Part shown: one piece after another, positions 34,540 through 64,000 of the stretch | Layout: the number at the start of each line of letters is the position of its first letter | Position numbering within the stretch: the stretch's first letter is position 1 | Source: Pempheris klunzingeri | Lineage: Eukaryota; Chordata; Actinopteri; Acropomatiformes; Pempheridae | Length of the DNA: 64,000 bases | Assembly (NCBI RefSeq): GCF_042242105.1 | Contig: NC_092027.1 | Location: 2,289,506-2,353,505, forward strand | Reading direction: 5' to 3' | The notes under the pieces: generated by a model | Told to the model about the DNA's origin: nothing | Databases searched by the model: none | What the model saw: the letters and a program-made list of their open reading frames with translations, nothing else | Made by a program: the position numbers and the translations under genes

Positions 34540-34574
34540 ATGGGGGGGGGGGGGGGGGGGGATATTATGGGATG
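34276..34574 (+). promoter_or_regulatory. TATTATGG motif cluster C (three copies) with X-box-like sites
   Basis: TATTATGGGATG is at 34276-34287, TATTATGGTCTG at 34448-34459 and TATTATGGGATG at 34563-34574. All are on the + strand and lie 0.8-1.1 kb before the chd4 start codon. CTCCATGGTAACC (34324-34336) and GTTGCAAGGTAAC (34463-34475) are X-box-like. A G20 run ends one base before the last copy. Close to the chd4 promoter, so a cis-regulatory or leader-RNA role is the simplest inference. Confidence 0.6.
34504..34561. repeat. (TG)n microsatellite followed by a G20 homopolymer
   Basis: About 18 TG units (34504-34539), then 20 consecutive G (34542-34561). The homopolymer is an assembly-risk site and a strong quadruplex candidate. 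Confidence 0.92.
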
Positions 34575-34699
34575 CCTGCCCCCTGATCTCTTTGTGTGTG
34601 TGTGCGCGCGCGCGGGGTGTGTGTAGTGTGCGAGGGAAAGAAAGAGGAGACGGCGTCGTGCGCACACGCTGCCACAAAACACGGAAATATATTTAAATT

Positions 34700-35381
34700 G
34701 TATGTATACCGCTACCTTGACAAAAAAGAGCTCCCAAGTATTGATTGATTGACAAACTGAGCCCGGAGTTACTGTTTTTGGAAGCTGTGTGAATCAACTT
34801 GTGAGTATCTCAGTTTCTGTGTTTAATTGTCAGTAAATGTACTTGACTCCGGCTGAGGAAGCCTCGGACACCGGGTGGCCACGCTGATATATTTTATCAT
34901 TTCATATCCAGTGTGTGAGCCGCTCGCTCCTTTTTAGTTCGTCTCAAATCTGAACCTGGCCGCCGGTCAAGCTCGGCTAGCACGCATGCTAACGTTAATG
35001 GCACGGAAACTAACGATAGTGGCAAGATGGCATGTCAGCTGCACGCAGAGATGGAGTGAGGGTGCTAATCTTTAATAGCCCGATAAAGTTAGATTTATTG
35101 TCCGGGAGGGAGTCCATGCGGTGAGTGTTTGCTACTCGGTGTTTCACCGGCTGTGTTTTGAATGCTCTTTCTTGGTAAATATTCACTTCCGTTTTCTCTT
35201 TTTGTTCTTATTTCCCCTGTTGAAACCTGGCCGGCTGCCCTCTCCTAACTACATAACACACGCCGCCGACTTGGACCGACTCAAGACCGGGTCAGAACTC
35301 TGGATTATCCTACAAACACATAACTTTATTTAGTTAGCTAAACTGCTAGCTAACTAAATAGAAAGTTTTCCGCTGTCCGCT
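34700..35381 (+). promoter_or_regulatory. chd4: Probable chd4 promoter and 5' leader
   Basis: Sequence becomes CpG-richer and contains GCTAAC/GTTAGC words (34986-35016) and an AAGATGG YY1-type word at 35024. A good splice donor, GTGAGT at 35121, could end a non-coding first exon. A perfect 12-bp hairpin lies at 35329-35358, just before the ATG. The transcription start and leader splicing cannot be fixed from sequence. Confidence 0.45.
35329..35358 (+). promoter_or_regulatory. chd4: Perfect 12-bp inverted repeat before the chd4 ATG
   Basis: TTTAGTTAGCTA (35329-35340) and its exact reverse complement TAGCTAACTAAA (35347-35358) flank a 6-nt loop. The structure ends 23 nt before the start codon. 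In RNA it could form a stem-loop in the leader. Confidence 0.6.
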
Positions 35382-59439
<24,058 letters not shown>

Positions 59440-59765
59440 ACGAAATCTCTGCTCTTTACCTCGACAACCACCCCCTGCCTCACCTCGACATTCCTGATTG
59501 GCGCACAGCAGAATGACGGACAGCGCGCTCAAGCTTGAAGCCACGCCGAGTTCACTTTTTTCCCCCCAAACAGACTTTACAGAGTTTTTCTGGAGGATCG
59601 AATCCCTTCACGACACCCAAGTTTGAGGCTCTGGACAGAAAAACGATTTTATTTTTTTCCTCCTTTTTTCAATTTCTGTATTAATATTATTGATATAATG
59701 TTATTATGATGGTTTTTTGGGACCTAAATAAAAAAAATGTAATAAAGAAAGTGTGTGTGTAGTCA
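59440..59765 (+). terminator. chd4: chd4 3'UTR and polyadenylation region
   Basis: The stop codon ends at 59439. AATAAA hexamers lie at 59727-59732 and 59741-59746, followed by a GT-rich stretch (GTGTGTGTAG), the usual downstream element. This gives a short 3'UTR of about 0.3 kb. Confidence 0.75.
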
Positions 59766-61055
59766 GTCAAGGGGATTCACTTTGGCGTTAAACTACCAGC
59801 TGATGGTTTAATTTGTTACTGATGTACATAAAGGAGGAAGAATTAAAGTAAAAATCAGATCTCCAACAGTAGTATGAAGATAATCCTGTTAAATGAACTC
59901 CTATAATTTTACTTTCAGCTATAATTTCTTTTTAATCAACCTTTAATGGGGGCAGTTGTTGAATTAAGCCCTAACCCTGCATTAAGAGTTTTTAATAGAG
60001 TAAGCAATGGTGATTTTTAGTGAATTTAAATTAAAACGTGCCGAGTGTTAATACTGGGGAGATGAAAGTTTATTAACACAAACCTTTTCCCAAAGCTGCG
60101 ATGATCTCTGTTAAACCAGCGGTCGTCACTGCCGGCTGGTTCGAGGGTTAAATTCCTCTCAGAGGCAGCTTGAGCAGAAAAACATCCAGGAACAGGCTCC
60201 CTGGTCGTCTTTTACAGGTCCAGATTAAAACGTTAGCTGACGTGTAAAAAATGTGTGCAAATGTTTTAAACCAAACATTCAGTGTTTTTATCTATCAGCT
60301 TTTTCATTATTCACTCTAAACTTTTAAACTCATGGAGCAGGAGAAAAAGAAAGAGGGTTTCTGAGGGAACATATTTATGTTGAAGAGACATTAAAATGTG
60401 CATTTTGCATAATATGGGACCTGCATCACCGGTATTGTATTTAAACTCAGACGAGCTGACTCATAATTACTTAAAACAGGCCGTGCACCATCAGTAGATG
60501 GTACTATAGATCCCACTACATGTATTATTCTCTTCCAAAGGCATTAATCAGACCCTCACTTTGGACTTTCCAAAGATTTATTTTACTCTTTTTTTTAGAT
60601 TCTGTCTCAAGCTGCTTCATTTTCTCTTTACAATACATTGGACAAAAGTTCATACTGCTTTTTAACCATTGTGTTTTCATGGTTAAGAATTCAAATTTCT
60701 ACTCCTTGAAACACCAGATTATGTTGAAAATCCAGCAATTTTAGCACCACGATCACTCATGTAAACCAAAAACCTTTTTAAAATTTGAAATGAAACCCTG
60801 CTCATATCTTTTTGTCGTCTCCTGGCATCCTCCTGGGAGCTACACTTGGGATCCAGGTTCTTTAAAGGTTCTTTAAAGGTGCTTCAGTATTGATTGTTGA
60901 GAGTATAGTTGGTGTCACTCTTTCAGGGTGAACACACTACAAACTCCATCTCTATTTATCAGCATCTTTTTTTTTTAATCAGTGGCAGATAAACATCAGC
61001 ATGTTTTAAAACATCTGGGTTAAAAAGAAAAGAAAACAAAGGGATGAACACAACA
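59766..61055. other. Intergenic DNA between convergent chd4 and vamp1
   Basis: No coding signal is seen. It is AT-rich, with a tandem TTCTTTAAAGG duplication near 60859-60880. Open frames at 60.5 kb are not convincing. Confidence 0.5.
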
Positions 61056-63038
61056 TTTCTGTTGCAAACATGAATTTATTTGAAATCCCAGGTTATAATC
61101 AGACCGTGGCGCCTGAAACCTTAAAGTGTAACATTTCTTTTCCTAACGTTTGATATCCAGCAGCACTGACAGACAATGTGATTAACTCTCAACTTCACCC
61201 ATTCACAGTTTTACACGTGATACAATCCATAACAAAGAGACACTCGAACCACAGCTGGAGCTCACAAACACAAGTCAGGTTGGTTCACAAGACGATAAAG
61301 ATAAAAACAGGGCTGCTGTTGCACCACAATGACTCAAACTGAGGCTGGATGGACAAACAGAACAACAACAACAACAACAAAAAGTCTCTTCCGCTCAGAC
61401 ATCAGCAGCAGTACCAGAACTGAGAGCAAGGGGGCATCTTTCCTCACAACACACTGTTCACGTGCAGCACAGCTGGACCAGAGGACACAGAGGGAAACAG
61501 CAGGAATCCATCAACCCAGAAATTCAAAATCCTGCCTCTAAACCAACGGGAGCAGCTGAGCCAGAGTCAGATTAAAGTCCAAAGTTAGTAAGTAAAGTTG
61601 TCTTTGTACAAACTCCTTTTAGTGCACGAGGCCTCATGTTTCTGTGTCTTTACGACCTTCACATCTCCACCGGTAAATAACCTCCTGGCCTGACGTGTCT
61701 CCTGCTCATGCAGCTGTAAGTAAAAGAAAATGGCCGCCGCATTCACAAAAAAGAAGTTCAAATGTGGAGGTGATGAAGCAGCGCTGTCTTCATCTGCTGC
61801 TCAGATTTCTGCTCCCTGAAACTCAAAGATGAATAAACAAGTAAACACTGGTGGAAAGTTTTCTGGATCAAAGTATCATTTTGAGTCACTTGTTTTTTAA
61901 TTGAGCGTTTCAGCTTTGTAAGGTGTTTTTTACTCCCCTACATGTATTTGACTTTAAATTAAGATGTTACATGAAGAAAATAACAATCAGCTTATGAAAT
62001 AAATTGTTCACGGTGAAAAAACCTCTTTAGCTGCTGATCTCAAACACTAATTGCGTCCTCGTCGTGTGTTTCAGGCGTCTCTGAGCTGTTTTCAGTTCCA
62101 CCAGAGAGACGTTTCCCCTCAAAACTTCTCACATGTTTTCAGTAGATAATTGTTCAACTTATCAAAGTGTTTCACAAAAACAAAGACTGGAGAAAAAGTC
62201 AGAAAAATCTAAACAGGATTGTGAAGTGGACCTTTGTTGTTTTCTTCTCTTCTCTCCCATTAACGATCTCAGGACCCTTAATAATAATATATCAGTCACA
62301 GGGGACATTTACAAGTATGTTTCCTTTAAAACTTTAGGTACTTTTCACTGATTCTGTACTTTTACTCAAGTAGGATATTGAGTGCAGGACTGCAGGTTCT
62401 TCCTCCACCACTGTCAGATGGCTCCTACGTCACCACGACTCTCCTTTACACTTTGTTTTTGTCAAATGTTTGATTCCATCTGATTAACACGACCGTGTGT
62501 CCTTTACAGGTCGCTCTCTCTAAGGAGGCAGGAGGGGGTGAGATCACCTCCTGACCCTGGAAGAGTTTGTTTTTTTAATCTAATTTAATCTAAATCTTAA
62601 TTTTCCCACCTTGCAGATATATGAGAAAGTAAGCTGTTGATAGCTTGAGTCATGTTACATGGTGTTTAAGACATGACATGAATGATGACAGACCTGGATC
62701 AATAGATTTTAGACCTTTTTGTGTTAAACTGAGAAACGCAACTTTTTATTTTATTAATTTAGGACAATACAACAAAGTCAGTGTAACTAATGACAAACTG
62801 TCCTGCTGCAGTAAACCCCAAACACTGGTTGCTCCCAGCGTCCCGCCTGCAGACACCTTTTTCCCACGAGGAGCGAAGAAGAAGAGCAGGAGGCACCGGG
62901 GCAGATTACAGACCGTGCGTGGAGGTTTCAGAGGAAGGCATCGGTGAGGAAGAGGAGGAGGAGGAGGAGCAGGAGGAGAGGCTGGATTTGGCTCGGCGGT
63001 GCTGGTGCAGACCTTTGAGTCCGTCCCTGACGACCAGC
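61056..63038 (-). other. vamp1: Probable vamp1 3'UTR
   Basis: On the - strand, sequence downstream of the vamp1 stop codon (63039-63041) has no further coding signal. Candidate poly(A) signals on the - strand lie at about 62745-62755 (AATAAAATAAA) and 61075-61080 (AATAAA). The more distal one would give a 2-kb 3'UTR. The choice is not resolvable from sequence. Confidence 0.4.
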
Positions 63039-63577
63039 TCAGTAGAAGAAATACACTGAGGGGGGAAATCAGCATGTAAGTAACTTTATTTTGAAATAAC
63101 ACACAGGCTGATTCAAGAAAAGTGAACTCAAACACGAACAAGAACTCCTGCAAACTCCATCTCCAGATGAAGCTCATGTGATTGAAAGCTCCAGAATTAA
63201 TCAAGCGTGAGGAGATTATTTTGTACAATTGCATAGGAAGAATTTTTCAAAGCTCTTCTGACGTTTTCAGAAACATTTTCAGCCACTTGATTTGGTCCTT
63301 TTGCTAAATAATCATGTTCTGTTAATGAATTTTAATGAAAACTTTTCCTCCTGCTGTCTCCTTCTTCTTTTTTTTTACTGTGATGCACCTAAATATCAAA
63401 GAAAATTCCTTTTTTTGTGAAGATGAACTGATTTCGGTGGTCACAGCGGTGTTACAGGGGCTCTTTTGTTCCTGATGTGATCCACAAAAGGCAAAAACAA
63501 AGCTACAGTTTCACCGGAAAACCGGATGAGTTTGTCTGATCAGGACCAACGAAAGGAGTCAGAAAAGAAGAAATAAA

Positions 63578-63641
<64 letters not shown>

Positions 63642-63708
63642 TGTCTGACTACTTACAGAAGATGACTCCAACACATATTACACCTATAACTGCCATCATG
63701 ATCATCAT
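63039..63708 (-). CDS. vamp1: VAMP1 / synaptobrevin-1, last two coding exons (partial gene)
   Basis: This is a vesicle R-SNARE that pairs with syntaxin and SNAP-25 to fuse synaptic vesicles; only its transmembrane C-terminus is in the window. On the - strand, exon 63657-63708 follows acceptor TTTTCTTCCAG, opens MMIMMAVIGVICVGVIF and ends at donor GTAAGT. It joins 63039-63055 (acceptor CCCCCCTCAG), which adds LYFFY and TGA. The joined tail is 22 residues, the same length as the VAMP1/2 membrane anchor that follows the KNCK motif, and VAMP1 proteins end in a similar YFFT. The phase-0 entry also fits the family. The SNARE-motif exons must lie beyond 64000. Human VAMP1 and CHD4 are close neighbours. 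VAMP2 is the alternative, less likely from the tail. Confidence 0.8.
63579..63640. repeat. (TG)n microsatellite beside the vamp1 splice donor
   Basis: About 31 TG units, that is (CA)31 in the vamp1 transcript, starting 16 nt after the end of the penultimate coding exon. Confidence 0.96.
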
Positions 63709-64000
63709 CTGGAAGAAAACACAAGTCAAAAAGTCACATTCAGAGTTAAATTAAACTATAAAAGTGTCCGTAAGGGAAGAATATTCCTAAAGTACCACTG
63801 TAAAAGTACTTGTAGGGCAGATTTATACTTTTATATACTATATGTATCATATTATCCACATGTTAGTACTGATTCTTGAGCAGCATTTGAATGGATGGAG
63901 CTCATTTTAACTCCTTTATAAACTGTTAGATTGTTCTAACATCTAAAATAATCTCAATCTCTAACTGATTATGTTCTGTTTGTTGAATCTCTGCAGTAAA

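Noticed and set aside
62645..63234. Frames of 89-162 codons on both strands near the vamp1 end
   Set aside because: They overlap a GGA-rich tract in the probable vamp1 3'UTR and show no domain. The short spliced vamp1 exons explain the real coding signal here.

Overview
This is vertebrate nuclear DNA from a teleost fish. The genes have many introns with canonical GT/AG splice sites. Long CA/TG and other microsatellites are frequent, as are short interspersed repeats that look typical of fish. The proteins are close to human ones. No species can be named from the sequence alone.

Three protein-coding genes can be supported. (1) A cdc42-like Rho GTPase lies on the + strand, with coding exons at 5543-15038. 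Five coding exons join into a complete 191-residue protein, and a probable CpG-rich promoter with a non-coding first exon lies near 2.3 kb. Its C-terminal third differs from canonical CDC42, so I read it as the cdc42l paralogue. (2) chd4, the ATPase of the NuRD chromatin-remodelling complex, lies on the + strand. I traced 40 coding exons (35382-59439) that join in phase into a predicted 1966-residue protein. It has a CHDN domain, two PHD fingers, tandem chromodomains, an SNF2 ATPase/helicase core, the DUF1087/DUF1086 region and a CHDCT2 tail. (3) The last two coding exons of vamp1 (synaptobrevin-1) lie on the - strand at 63039-63708; the rest of the gene is beyond the right edge. chd4 and vamp1 therefore converge tail to tail. 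CHD4 and VAMP1 are also close neighbours on human 12p13, which supports both calls.

Layout: 1-2.3 kb is intergenic; 2.3-~16 kb is cdc42l, with a 7.3-kb second intron full of repeats; ~16-22 kb is 3'UTR/intergenic sequence with fish repeats; 22-34.7 kb is non-coding DNA upstream of chd4; 35-59.75 kb is chd4; 59.75-63.04 kb is intergenic sequence plus vamp1 3'UTR; 63.04-64 kb is the vamp1 3' end.

The most interesting signal is in the 22-34.6 kb non-coding stretch upstream of chd4. A 12-mer of the form TATTATGGKNTG recurs in three clusters (29.33-29.42, 31.66-31.97 and 34.28-34.57 kb), with looser outliers at 24.10 and 22.04 kb. TATTATGGGATG and TATTATGGTCTG each occur exactly three times. Every copy is on the + strand, the same strand as chd4. 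They sit among G-runs able to form quadruplexes, and several lie within 50 bp of RFX/X-box-like palindromes. The strand bias suggests they act in RNA. One hypothesis is an unannotated sense lncRNA or leader that regulates chd4, comparable to CHASERR upstream of CHD2, but this is inference only.
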